From a virus, in the IMG/VR virus record IMGVR_UViG_3300038429_000040, positions 1 to 26,104 of that record: a stretch of 26,104 bases of DNA, one strand, 5' to 3'. The notes beneath the pieces are model-generated. The model was not told the origin of the DNA. It saw only the letters and a program-made list of their open reading frames with translations, and ran no database searches. Position numbers and translations under genes: made by a program. Below, one piece after another: positions 6,268 through 14,527 of this stretch. Numbering within the stretch: the first letter of the stretch is position 1; every line of letters begins with the position of its first letter.

Positions 6268-8391
6268 CTACGGAATGATTTTATTCTCGATCAGGATTAT
6301 CCTGTCTATCACAGAGGGCCGCCGGGGGACGGAGCGGTCGATGACGCTTGATGCCCGAATAAGACACCGCGCTCGGCTGATTTTCACCGTCGGCTTCATC
6401 AATGAGAAATGCCCGTTGTCTACCGCGACTGCCGCTGTAGCATTGAGGATGGAGCCGATGGAGACGAATACATGTGGCGCGGTAAATAGACCCTCGACGG
6501 CTCCGACGTTCATTGTTACCGCGCCCTGCACGAGCAGGCTCTGAGTGACGGCCGAGAATGACCCCGCCACCGCGTCCGGCGCGATGACGGATGATAGCGA
6601 TAACGACGGGCCGATTATCGAGAATGCGCCAGCCACAGAATTAGACGTGACATGCGAATCGCAGACGGCTGAGGCGCTGGGCATGAACTGCCCTGCGATA
6701 GCATTGAGTTCGAGGGTCGCGTTAATGTTCTGTTGACTGATAATGAGCATCGGCTGGGCAGGTGTGAAATAGCCGAAAATGGCATCCGGCACTTCATCGA
6801 CATCAGTCAGTATCGCAACCGCAATCTGCGCGAACGCCCCGCCAATTGCCTGAGGAGATGCGGTAGCGTCGGTGTTCGCTTGCGCCGTCGGCTGATTGAA
6901 TTGACCCGTGACGGAATTCGGGGCAACCGCCACGCTGACGGTCGTTGCGACCGACGGGTGGACTGCATCGAACTGGCCGCTGACGGCATTCAGAGTGATT
7001 TCGGCTGAGGTTCCGAGTTGAAGCGCCGGCGCCTGCAACGAGAATTGGCCGCCGAGGGCGACGGGGGCGATGATGACCGGGATAACAATGGTCGGGTCGA
7101 TGGAGAGGAATTGCCCGCCGATAACGCTCGGCGTGAACAAGGCCGTTCCGACGACCAAAGATGTCGGGAGTGAAAACTGTCCGTCAATATCGTAGGCGAC
7201 AAGCGAGGCATCCAGGTATTCCGCAAGAAGTGGCACGGAGAACGCGCCACCTATCGGCGCAGGCGTGACATTCGCCGGCATCCCGGCAATAATAGTAACA
7301 CCGGGCTGAGAGAATTGGCCGGCGATGGCTGTGGCTTCCACACAGAGCACACTGACTGAAACGTATGAGTTATTCGGGGCCGTGAAGGCGCCCGCGATAG
7401 GCTCGACCATAATGTTCGTGCTGATGGACCCGCTCTGCGCGACCGGAGTCGGCGCGATGGGGATGAATGTACTGGCTCCTGGAGCCGGGGTCCGGGCAAT
7501 AGAGACGGATATTTGAGTGGCGAGAGGCGTGGGTGTCCCCGCGATGACATCAACGGCGAAGTACGTGGACAGGGAGAGGCTTGGGTTATTCGGGGCGACG
7601 AAACGCCCGGAGGCAGAGCCAGGAATGATGACCGCAGACCCGACGGTATAAGGTATGACAGAACCGAATGTCCCCATCTGCGGCGCGACAATCACCGTCG
7701 GTGAGATGGAGATGCTGGGATTCGGGGCGTTGCATTGCCCCAGTAACGCGGACGGCTGCACGACCGTGGAGATAGAGAGCGCCGGCGCCAGAGGCAAGAA
7801 TTGACCCGTCACTGATGTCGGGATAACTGTGTCGTTAAAGATGATGAACGCGACCGGGGCAACCGTCGAGAATTGACCGGCCGTAGCATTTGGCACAACG
7901 GTCGTGTTAATCGTCGCAGAGATTGACGGGGCTACCGTCGAGAATTGACCGGCCGTAGCATTTGGCACAACGGTCGTGTTAATCGTCGCAGAGATTGACG
8001 GGGCTACCGTCGAGAATTGACCAGCCGTAGCATTCGGCACAACAACTGCTGACGCTCCCCCTGTCTGTGCCGGTTGACCGAACTGGCCGGCGATAGCAGG
8101 AGCGGCAACGAGCGATGCCGCCAATACCGTGACGGCGATGGTCGAGAATAAATTAGCAATTGCGTTGACGGAGGCCTGTACCCAAACGGAGGCTGTCGCC
8201 GCCACCGTCGAAAATAAACCCGCGACTGCAGCGGGCGTTATGGTCGTGCTGATAGCGAGCGACGGGTCAACAGTTAAGAACTGCCCATCGACATCGGCTG
8301 GCGTGTACCATTCAGCGGCCGTTGTGGACGGGCTGTTCGGGGCCGCAAGCGCCCCGGCGACAGCGTTTGGCGTAATCGTAGCGTCTGCCAT
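6268..8391 (-). CDS. Long repeat protein, about 24-30-residue beta-type repeats, likely fibre or surface protein
   Basis: The 707-residue protein consists almost wholly of some two dozen imperfect repeats with the core P-x-A-(I/V/T)-x-G-(Q/A)-F, followed by a Pro and a run of alternating Ser/Thr/Ile/Val. Clear examples are VVPNATAGQFSTVAPSISAT, VIPTSVTGQFLPLAPALSIS and SVIGGQFLSIDPTIVI. The composition is Ala, Val, Thr, Ser, Pro and Gly with almost no Lys or Arg until the basic C-terminal tail (RARCLIRASS onwards). No known family is recognised. Two copies near 7862-8005 are identical in DNA. Its place after two beta-helix proteins suggests a tail, fibre or capsid-surface component. The start has only a weak AGG upstream. 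Confidence 0.75.
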   Translation of the reverse strand: MADATITPNAVAGALAAPNSPSTTAAEWYTPADVDGQFLTVDPSLAISTTITPAAVAGLFSTVAATASVWVQASVNAIANLFSTIAVTVLAASLVAAPAIAGQFGQPAQTGGASAVVVPNATAGQFSTVAPSISATINTTVVPNATAGQFSTVAPSISATINTTVVPNATAGQFSTVAPVAFIIFNDTVIPTSVTGQFLPLAPALSISTVVQPSALLGQCNAPNPSISISPTVIVAPQMGTFGSVIPYTVGSAVIIPGSASGRFVAPNNPSLSLSTYFAVDVIAGTPTPLATQISVSIARTPAPGASTFIPIAPTPVAQSGSISTNIMVEPIAGAFTAPNNSYVSVSVLCVEATAIAGQFSQPGVTIIAGMPANVTPAPIGGAFSVPLLAEYLDASLVAYDIDGQFSLPTSLVVGTALFTPSVIGGQFLSIDPTIVIPVIIAPVALGGQFSLQAPALQLGTSAEITLNAVSGQFDAVHPSVATTVSVAVAPNSVTGQFNQPTAQANTDATASPQAIGGAFAQIAVAILTDVDEVPDAIFGYFTPAQPMLIISQQNINATLELNAIAGQFMPSASAVCDSHVTSNSVAGAFSIIGPSLSLSSVIAPDAVAGSFSAVTQSLLVQGAVTMNVGAVEGLFTAPHVFVSIGSILNATAAVAVDNGHFSLMKPTVKISRARCLIRASSVIDRSVPRRPSVIDRIILIENKIIP
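7862..8045 (-). repeat. 72-bp tandem repeat (two identical copies plus a diverged partial copy)
   Basis: The segment 7862-7933 recurs exactly at 7934-8005, and a third copy from 8006 matches for about 40 bases with a few changes before diverging. The period of 72 bases equals 24 codons and keeps the reading frame of the repeat protein. Exact identity between neighbours, against weak similarity elsewhere in the gene, indicates recent duplication or gene conversion. Confidence 0.95.
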
Positions 8392-8404
8392 TGATTGCCT
8401 ATGC

Positions 8405-9514
8405 TTAGAAGTTCATCGTCACCACAGTGGCGAGATGGGGGCCGACAGATAGATTCTGAGTTGCCACGACGGTTTGGGTGACCGGAAAGTATGCCCCGGC
8501 AAGTGCGGCGAGGGCAACGGTGACGGGGCTGCTGGCCGCAACGTACTCGCTTGCCCCGATTGAGGGCGGGTTGTCGTAGGCCGTGCCGATAATGTCCGTC
8601 GTGAAATTCATCGGAGCCGCGTCGCCCTGCGTATATGTTCCCGTGTGGTAGAGCCCCGAGCCGGTGCCCGCGATGCGGAAGTCTTCGGAGCCCGGCGTGA
8701 CGTTCTGGAATTGTGTCGTATTCTTGGCCATACTCGTCAGCCCGCTTGAGCCGGTCGTGTCGGACGAGGCACAGGTCGTCATGGAGTTGACGGTGGTATA
8801 GGCGGCATGCGACCCGGAGGCGTAGCAGTTCTTCATCGTCAGGGCTGTGCCCGATCCGATGACCCCGTTGTAATTGCCCGCAAAAACGGAGTTGTAGCAG
8901 TAGACGGGTTGTGCCGTCGCTAGATATAGTCCAGCATTATTCGAGGTGGCGTATGTTCCGTGACCGCAGTCGATGTGATTCCAGATATAGACCGTCAGGT
9001 TCGCGGCAGTCGCGCCAAAGGTTAACCCAGGTTCCGAGTATGAATTATTGGCGGCTCCTTGCGTCAGGCAGTCGGAGAGTATCAGGACTGAACCGGACTG
9101 GGCTGCGTTTACGTAGAAATTGTACTGGGCCGCGCTGACGGACGAATGACCGAATTGAAGGCCATCTATGATGACGTAGAACTGGACGTTTGAGGATGGA
9201 TGAAAGCTCGCGGCATTAGTGACATAAACCCCATAGGCAGCCGTGGTCTGGTGTCCCAGATGCCGAGCCGCTGCCGTGGTGTGAATCCAGAGCCAGTTTG
9301 TGATCTTCGATTTCGGGAGATTTGCCGTTACCGCAGTCGTGTCCCATGCTGACCACGAATTGTCTACTTTTATCTCTGCGGTGTAGCCGCTAGACGCAGT
9401 GAGGTCGGGATAAGTTCCGTAGAGAGCGGCAAGAGCGCCCTGGAGAGTTGTCCAACTTGTACCGGAGTTCGAACCTGTCGGAGTGACGGTATAGACCAAA
9501 GGTGAAATAGCCAT
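8405..9514 (-). CDS. Right-handed beta-helix virion protein (369 aa) with C-terminal repeat module
   Basis: Residues about 60-300 show the irregular short-strand pattern of right-handed parallel beta-helices (pectate-lyase-like fold), with rungs such as FYVIIDGLQFGHSS, LTVYIWNHIDCGHGTY, VYCYNSVFAGNYNG and LTMKNCYASGS. The end of the helix carries DIIGTAYDNPPSIGASEY, a motif common at the end of phage beta-helix proteins (cf. R..PDIGA.E). The last 40 residues contain ALAALAGAYFPVTQTVVATQ, which looks like one unit of the repeat protein encoded next. No catalytic residues can be assigned. GAGG six bases upstream supports the ATG. Likely a surface or tail protein acting on or binding polysaccharide, which is inference. 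Confidence 0.72.
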   Translation of the reverse strand: MAISPLVYTVTPTGSNSGTSWTTLQGALAALYGTYPDLTASSGYTAEIKVDNSWSAWDTTAVTANLPKSKITNWLWIHTTAAARHLGHQTTAAYGVYVTNAASFHPSSNVQFYVIIDGLQFGHSSVSAAQYNFYVNAAQSGSVLILSDCLTQGAANNSYSEPGLTFGATAANLTVYIWNHIDCGHGTYATSNNAGLYLATAQPVYCYNSVFAGNYNGVIGSGTALTMKNCYASGSHAAYTTVNSMTTCASSDTTGSSGLTSMAKNTTQFQNVTPGSEDFRIAGTGSGLYHTGTYTQGDAAPMNFTTDIIGTAYDNPPSIGASEYVAASSPVTVALAALAGAYFPVTQTVVATQNLSVGPHLATVVTMNF

Positions 9515-9517
9515 GCG

Positions 9518-11389
9518 TTACCTCACTACCGGGTGCGCCCCGAGGTCCGGCGCCGTGCCGTAAAGGACGCGCACCCCATCTGAATTGCTGTAGAGCCAAA
9601 TCGACGCCCCGTCATTCCACGTCATCGGCGAGGCGAGCGTGATGACGTTATTCACATAATCTACCGCCTGAATCTGGACGATGTTTCCGACCGTTCCGAT
9701 CGCTATCCAGTCCGGGAACAACGTCACGCCGTGAGTCAGCGCAGATCCCCACGTTCCGTCCTGGAAGAATAGGGCATCGGGAGTTCCATTCGGGTAGCCG
9801 TAAGCCGCCGATGGAGCGCCAACGCCAACAACCAGCGTGGTCGAACCGGCACCCGCTCCGACGGCGTGCGTCAGCGGTTCCGCTGCGCCGATGCAGGGCG
9901 ACCCGGCTTGTAGGGTCAGGTCCGGGAGTAGCGCGTTAGTCGGGTCGAGGACTGTCTTTTCCGGATTCGTGAACTCCGGGTCGCCGTTCGCTGTTAGCCA
10001 GTTGCTCTCAATCCTATTTGTTCCGGCATAGGCCGGATAAACGTCCGTTCCTCCGCCAGACTGATAAACGATGTTGTTAATGATGGCGTTTCCGTCGAAC
10101 TGGTAGCCGCCATACCAGCGTATCCCGCACCCCTCCCATTGGTTAGCCAAGTAGGGAGCCCCGATGTTGTTATAGCGCCCGCTATTGAAGATGGTGTTGT
10201 TGAACACCCGATTGGCGTTGGCGACGCCGTAGGCAGGGGCGGGCGATTGGTACTTCATCAGGATTCCGTTGTTCTGGGCGTGGTAGATATCGTTATAGCG
10301 GACGATGTTCCCAGAGGTTGTTAGGCATAGACAGTCGCCCCCATCATCCTCCGAGGGAGGGCCAGCATATCCAAGGCGATTGCTTTCGATTAGCGCATAT
10401 TGGTGCGGGGCCTGATAGCAGTCCATGCTTAGTACGCGATGACCCCAGAGCGGAGTAGAAACAGCAGGCGGCACGGAATCGGGGCCATAAAGAGGCTGTA
10501 CGCCCGACCAGGGTTCGTTCCCCTCGTTGTGCATATAATTGTGTTTAAAGACGTTGTACTGGGAGAACACCTCTATACAATGATGCCCGGCGTTGTAGAT
10601 AACGCCATTCTCTACCGTGTTGTTGCCGCTAACCCAGTCGTATCCAGGGATGCCGATCTGTAGGCCCATCGTCGCGGCAACCTCCGTAGGAGACACCTCG
10701 TAGAGATGTCCTGTGTTCCGAAGGACGTAGTGATGGAGCCAGTTGTGGACGTTCGGCGTAATCGGGGCGTTCGATGTCCACCAGCCCGTATATCCGTTTC
10801 GGTTAGCGTTGATATCCGTATAGGCGATTTCATTATAGGACGCGCCCCCGACCAAGACGAGCGGACGCCCGTAGTCCTGTGTTATTTCGGTGTTAGGTGG
10901 GCTATCTACATTGATACCCCAAATCTTATGCCAACTCACTGCGGACAGCAGGATACCGTAATAATACCAATACACCGGGGCCGCATGGCCGGGAATGCCG
11001 GTATCCTTGAAATGGATGACGGGCGTTTCGCCCGTGTAGTTTATCCAGGTGATTTTCGCAGACTGCGTGCCCGAGTGGACCGGAGCAAGCGGGCAGTTGT
11101 ATGTCCCGCCCCGCAGAATAACCGTGTCTCCGGCGGCGGCGTTGGCGTTGGCCGTGGCCAGCGAACAGCAGGCCACGCTCGTGAGCGGGGTCGTGCCGTA
11201 GGCGCTGGCCCAGGACGCCGTCCCGGTGGGGCTCACCCAATAACCGGGCCCCCCCGACCCACCCCCGCCGATCGTCGTAAATATTGTCGGTATCGGCTGA
11301 AACATCGACCCGGCAAGGAACGCGGGCGACGGCGAGATGGAAAGGCCCGCTATGATGCGGACATTTCCGGTCGATAACGCGGGTGACAT
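9518..11389 (-). CDS. Right-handed beta-helix protein (623 aa), polysaccharide-lyase-like fold
   Basis: After a Gly-rich linker (TIGGGGSGGPGYW, about 39-51), the protein has AGDTVILRGGTYN near 86-98, the typical first rung of DUF1565/chondroitinase-B-like beta-helices, followed by PbH1-like rungs such as NNTVENGVIYNAGHHCIEVF, NIVRYNDIYHAQNNGILMKY and ANRVFNNTIFNSG. The C-terminal part (about 500-610) is a separate beta domain with GAGSTTLVVGVG and ITLASPMTW, ending in PDLGAHP. The first 40 residues include SPSPAFLAGSMFQPIP, resembling a unit of the nearby repeat protein. Proteins of this kind are phage tail spikes or depolymerases, but no active site is certain. The ATG is preceded by GAGG about ten bases away in the end of the radical SAM gene. 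Confidence 0.78.
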   Translation of the reverse strand: MSPALSTGNVRIIAGLSISPSPAFLAGSMFQPIPTIFTTIGGGGSGGPGYWVSPTGTASWASAYGTTPLTSVACCSLATANANAAAGDTVILRGGTYNCPLAPVHSGTQSAKITWINYTGETPVIHFKDTGIPGHAAPVYWYYYGILLSAVSWHKIWGINVDSPPNTEITQDYGRPLVLVGGASYNEIAYTDINANRNGYTGWWTSNAPITPNVHNWLHHYVLRNTGHLYEVSPTEVAATMGLQIGIPGYDWVSGNNTVENGVIYNAGHHCIEVFSQYNVFKHNYMHNEGNEPWSGVQPLYGPDSVPPAVSTPLWGHRVLSMDCYQAPHQYALIESNRLGYAGPPSEDDGGDCLCLTTSGNIVRYNDIYHAQNNGILMKYQSPAPAYGVANANRVFNNTIFNSGRYNNIGAPYLANQWEGCGIRWYGGYQFDGNAIINNIVYQSGGGTDVYPAYAGTNRIESNWLTANGDPEFTNPEKTVLDPTNALLPDLTLQAGSPCIGAAEPLTHAVGAGAGSTTLVVGVGAPSAAYGYPNGTPDALFFQDGTWGSALTHGVTLFPDWIAIGTVGNIVQIQAVDYVNNVITLASPMTWNDGASIWLYSNSDGVRVLYGTAPDLGAHPVVR

Positions 11390-11395
11390 CTTCGT

Positions 11396-12094
11396 TCATC
11401 CTCTTCCGGAATTCGGGCACGTCTCGCACGGCAGTTCAATCTCCGCGAGATGCGCCCGCCAATCTGCTGTGAGTGGAATGCCTTTGCCGGGGTTCTTCAG
11501 GCCCCATGCAATACAGCACCCGTAGAGCGTGCTGTTGAAGCAGGAAACCATGTCCGACTCATACCACCAGCACGGCGTCCCTGGATAGGGTGGCGCGGCG
11601 TAGGGGAAGTGGTAGGAAATCTCATTCCATCGCAGACCGATGTGGCCTTGCTCCGCCATGTACTTGCCGACCGCGACACACGCTTCGGTGTTCGTGCGGG
11701 TGCCGTAGCGCATGACAAACTCATCCGTGTAGTGGGAAAGATAGACGCGGTGGTACTTCATCAACAGCGGCAATGCCTCGGGATGCTCCTTGAACAGCCA
11801 GCCGTTCGTCACGAGCATCACGTCGTCGCATTGAAAGATATCGGCGAGGCGGTTCGATATCTCCGCGAACTGTGAGTGCATCGTCGGCTCGCCGCCCGTG
11901 ATTTCGAGCGTCTTGATAGGCCCGATGAGCGACCCGATGCGCCGCAACTCGTCGAGCGGCAGTTCCCGCCATTCGATGCGCGGGTCATACCACGCCAACT
12001 GCTCGCGCACGATACAGTTCGGGCACCGCCGATGGCAGACCCGTGTTATCGGAATCTGTATCCGCTCGACCGTGCGCGTCTCTGAGAACTTCAT
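11396..12094 (-). CDS. Radical SAM enzyme with extra cysteines (SPASM/Twitch-like)
   Basis: The 232-residue protein has the CxxxCxxC iron-sulfur motif CHRRCPNC at 20-27 and the SAM-contact motif ITGGEPT at 65-71, followed by VMLVTNGWL. The C-terminal part holds further cysteines (175, 185, 193, 194, 223, 226) ending in LPCETCPNS, a spacing that suggests an auxiliary cluster as in SPASM or Twitch proteins. Such enzymes modify peptides, sugars or nucleotides by radical chemistry; the substrate here is unknown. The ATG overlaps the stop of the glycosyltransferase-methyltransferase gene as ATGA, so the two are probably made together. It is shorter than full SPASM enzymes. Confidence 0.85.
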   Translation of the reverse strand: MKFSETRTVERIQIPITRVCHRRCPNCIVREQLAWYDPRIEWRELPLDELRRIGSLIGPIKTLEITGGEPTMHSQFAEISNRLADIFQCDDVMLVTNGWLFKEHPEALPLLMKYHRVYLSHYTDEFVMRYGTRTNTEACVAVGKYMAEQGHIGLRWNEISYHFPYAAPPYPGTPCWWYESDMVSCFNSTLYGCCIAWGLKNPGKGIPLTADWRAHLAEIELPCETCPNSGRG

Positions 12095-13278
12095 CGCTCG
12101 TCAACTTTTACGACCCAGATTGTCTCCGCAGTGTCGGGCTCTCCGAATCGCTCTGTCACCGCTTCCTGCACGCTATGCCAATGCCAGTCATGGCCGCAGA
12201 GTATCCGCTTCGCCTTCGGGAGCCAGGCCTCGATGTCCGCCTTCACGGATTCATAGCCGTGATTGCCGTCGATGAACACCATGTCCACCGACTTGTCGGG
12301 GAACAGCGCCGCCGCCTCAAGGCTCGTCATGCGCTTCACCTCAAGGTTCGGGAACTCGCCGACGTTCACTATGAACTCGTCATACACATCGTGGTCCGGC
12401 ACTTCAACGGTCGGACTCCGCACTTCGTTCGGCGAGCCCAGCCAGGTGTCGACCGCCGTGACTTTGCCCTTGCACCCGGACAGCAGAGCGTGCGTCGAGC
12501 GGCCTTTCCAACTGCCGACCTCGACGATGCTCTCCATCCGCTTCGCAGTCTCGAAGAGCCAGTTCAACTCCGGCACGGTCATCCACCCGCCGATTTCGTT
12601 TGTATAGAGTTCATGCTCCTCGCGCATCTTGACCAACATCGCCGCCGCCTCGTAGTCGCTTCGCCCGTATGACCACTTCCCGATATGCGAGAGAGGGATT
12701 GACGGGTCGGCCCAGACCTTGAAGCCGAGTTTGCGGACGCGACGGCAGAACGATAAATCCTCGCCCTCTTCCTTGCCGTTTGCGTCGAGCCCGATGCCGA
12801 ACGGCGTGCCGATGTTCAGCACGACCTCCGGCGTGAACTGCTCCAGCACCCGGCGCTTGACGAGCAGGAAGCCCGCGCCCATCGCGTCGACCTCAAACAG
12901 TCCGGTGCGGGGGATGTCCCAGCGCGTGTGGAACATATTCTTCTCGTCCAGTTTCATGATGAGCGGCCGCGCCTCGCGCTCCTTGCGGAAATAGACGCCG
13001 CCCACAACGTCGAGGTCGTGTTTCATCAGCCGATAAATGCCATATGGCGGGAACGAGATATCGCTATCCAGCCACATCAGAAAGTCGGCATTCGTGACGT
13101 TCAGGAATGACATCGCCATGTCGTTCCGCGATGCGGAGATAAGCGAGCATTCGTTCGTCAGCACCTTGTGCCCGATGCCGCGCTCATCAAAATACGAGCG
13201 CGCCGCGAGCAACGAGTGTAGGCACTCCGGCTCCAGTTGGCCCCGCATGACCGGGACCGCCAGTAAGACAGTCGGCAT
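12091..13278 (-). CDS. Glycosyltransferase-methyltransferase fusion
   Basis: Residues 1-215 form a GT-A glycosyltransferase with the metal-binding DSD at 71-73 within FLMWLDSDISFPP, GGVYFRKE near 93-100 and an acidic EGEDLSFCRR at 171-180. Residues 235-395 form a class I methyltransferase: IVEVGSWKGRSTHALL (251-266), TAVDTW, and MVFIDGNHGYESVKADIEAW (333-352), then CGHDW. The second domain is similar to the separate methyltransferase at 3137-3697. A GAGGAGG just upstream of the ATG is among the strongest ribosome sites in the window. The enzyme probably adds a sugar and methylates it, or methylates the product of a neighbour; acceptor unknown. Confidence 0.87.
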   Translation of the reverse strand: MPTVLLAVPVMRGQLEPECLHSLLAARSYFDERGIGHKVLTNECSLISASRNDMAMSFLNVTNADFLMWLDSDISFPPYGIYRLMKHDLDVVGGVYFRKEREARPLIMKLDEKNMFHTRWDIPRTGLFEVDAMGAGFLLVKRRVLEQFTPEVVLNIGTPFGIGLDANGKEEGEDLSFCRRVRKLGFKVWADPSIPLSHIGKWSYGRSDYEAAAMLVKMREEHELYTNEIGGWMTVPELNWLFETAKRMESIVEVGSWKGRSTHALLSGCKGKVTAVDTWLGSPNEVRSPTVEVPDHDVYDEFIVNVGEFPNLEVKRMTSLEAAALFPDKSVDMVFIDGNHGYESVKADIEAWLPKAKRILCGHDWHWHSVQEAVTERFGEPDTAETIWVVKVDER

Positions 13279-13295
13279 ATAGCCCTCCTCGAAAG

Positions 13296-13844
13296 TTATT
13301 TGGTCACCGAGCCTCCGACGCCGAGTGGCGCAGGTGTGACAGTCACGCTCACCGAGTCCGCCGTGACTGTCTTATGCACAACCGTGCCGACGGGCGCGGC
13401 ACTCAGATTCTGGCCCTCCAACGCATTGTCTTTTTTAACCTTGACCTTTGTTTCCGGAACGCGAGATTTGTCCATTGCTGGCTCTCCTATTCTGACCCCG
13501 ATGCGGGCCATTATCGTGTTCAACGCAGACGGGTGCGTCATCACCTGACCCGTTGCCGGGTCGATCGTGATAGCCAAATCATCCAAGAGCGCCGCCATCG
13601 AAAAGTCCTTGCGGTCAGTGATGGCAACGTCGGATAGCCCATGTTCAATGAGCCACCCTTGAACGATGGCGCGGGAGCCGTCGTTGCCTGCTCGGGCGGA
13701 GAATATCCTCACTTCAATGCCGGACTGCTTCAGCGTGCGGAGGAATGAGACGACTTCTTCGTTGTCCGCCCCGTAGGTCTTGCCGTTCCCGGAGGGGAAC
13801 TTCACGAGAGCCCCGTCGAAATCAAACCCAACCCACCCGTTCAT
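13296..13844 (-). CDS. HAD-like phosphohydrolase with low-complexity C-terminal tail
   Basis: Residues 1-100 match the small HAD-like proteins common in phages: VGFDFDGAL at 5-13 (motif I; the usual Thr after DxDG is Ala), FSARAGNDG at 48-56 (motif II), ITDRKDFSMAALLDDLAI at 75-92 (the DD acting as motif IV) and DPATGQV. The remaining 80 residues are rich in Lys, Val, Thr and Ser and have no recognised domain. HAD enzymes remove phosphate from sugars, nucleotides or nucleic acid ends. Its position just upstream of the glycosyltransferase-methyltransferase suggests a sugar-phosphate role, but this is only context. The AGGG before the ATG is unusually close (two to three bases). Confidence 0.72.
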   Translation of the reverse strand: MNGWVGFDFDGALVKFPSGNGKTYGADNEEVVSFLRTLKQSGIEVRIFSARAGNDGSRAIVQGWLIEHGLSDVAITDRKDFSMAALLDDLAITIDPATGQVMTHPSALNTIMARIGVRIGEPAMDKSRVPETKVKVKKDNALEGQNLSAAPVGTVVHKTVTADSVSVTVTPAPLGVGGSVTK

Positions 13845-13853
13845 GACCCTATG

Positions 13854-14270
13854 TCAGGACAGGTGGATGATGCCGGCCGTGGACCATTGAACCGTGAACG
13901 TGCCGTTCGTGGCTGTCTGCGCTCCGCCGAAATCGAAGTAGCAGATGAGGTTGTCGGTCGAGGCCGCCCCGGTGGACTTGTACACGACAGCGCCCGTTGC
14001 GGTCAGCGTAACGCTGGACCACGCGACGTTCGCCCCACCCCATTGACCCCAATGGTTCGTGGTGTCGGTCGTGACGGTGAGGGTCGTGATAGAGACTCCG
14101 CCCGTGGTGTAGTTGGTCGTGCTGACTTCGCTCGTGACGCTGGACCGGAACTGGTGCGACGAGAGGGCTGTGTAGCCGTTAACGAGCAGACAGTACACGG
14201 TCGCGGTCGTGAGGTTGATAGCCGCATCCATCACCGAGGACTTGAAATAATCATACAGAAGGGATGCCAT
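13854..14270 (-). CDS. Beta-rich phage virion protein of unknown function (138 aa)
   Basis: The protein begins MASLLYDYFKSSVMDAAINL and continues with an all-beta, Thr/Ser/Gly-rich sequence (YCLLVNGYTALSSHQFRSSV, TGGVSITTLTVTTDTT). This pattern, a short N-terminal helix followed by strands that include a conserved YCLLVN, is common among small uncharacterised phage structural proteins encoded near capsid and fibre genes. GGAGG lies six bases upstream of the ATG, which suggests strong expression. It could be a decoration or fibre-associated protein; no function can be read from the sequence. Confidence 0.65.
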   Translation of the reverse strand: MASLLYDYFKSSVMDAAINLTTATVYCLLVNGYTALSSHQFRSSVTSEVSTTNYTTGGVSITTLTVTTDTTNHWGQWGGANVAWSSVTLTATGAVVYKSTGAASTDNLICYFDFGGAQTATNGTFTVQWSTAGIIHLS

Positions 14271-14306
14271 TTTTTACCTCCATGTGGTAATGGTCTGTAT
14301 CGCAAG

Positions 14307-14324
14307 GGTCATGGTAACATGACC
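14307..14324. other. Perfect short palindrome (7-bp arms, 4-base loop)
   Basis: GGTCATG and CATGACC flank GTAA in the 80-base gap before the 138-residue virion gene. It lacks a following T-run on either strand, so it is not a typical terminator. It could be a protein-binding site or an mRNA hairpin. Confidence 0.4.
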
Positions 14325-14350
14325 GTCTTGTCGTCGAATGTTTCTTCTTT

Positions 14351-14527
14351 TCATTTTGCCAGCGGTGGGTTCTCCACCATCTTGTTCATCGGCGGCACGC
14401 TGACGAACTTCGCGATGCCCTGCGAGACCCAGACGGCGGCGCAGTCCGCCGTGACGCTCCGCCGCTCGCCGCGATGGGCGCACTTCCAATCGACGAGGAA
14501 CTCGACCTCAATCGTTGTGGGTGACAA
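14351..14527 (-). CDS. Small head-type protein (58 aa), probable TTG start inside the endonuclease gene
   Basis: The reading frame encodes TTIEVEFLVDWKCAHRGE, then CAAVWVSQGIAKFV and a Pro/Lys tail. This resembles small phage proteins of the type K-V-x-F-L-x-D-W-x-G...G-x-A-x-x-L-V-x-x-G-I-A found near capsid genes. No ATG or GTG lies at the expected place. A TTG at 14527..14525, with GGAGAGG four bases upstream, gives MSPTTIEVEF and a full-length protein. The last six codons of the HNH endonuclease overlap it in another frame. The frame also extends upstream to an ATG at 14584, inside the endonuclease gene. The endonuclease insertion may have replaced the original start. Confidence 0.6.
   Translation of the reverse strand: MSPTTIEVEFLVDWKCAHRGERRSVTADCAAVWVSQGIAKFVSVPPMNKMVENPPLAK

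Noticed and set aside
7862-8045. Tandem 72-bp units considered as CRISPR or an attachment site
   Set aside because: Units are directly adjacent, in frame and protein-coding, with no unique spacers.
14307-14324. Palindrome considered as a rho-independent terminator
   Set aside because: The stem has only seven base pairs and no T-run follows on either strand.
14274-14354. A 26-codon minus-strand frame coupled by ATGA to the 58-residue small gene
   Set aside because: It fills a gap before the virion gene, but there is no ribosome site and no recognisable feature; chance cannot be excluded.
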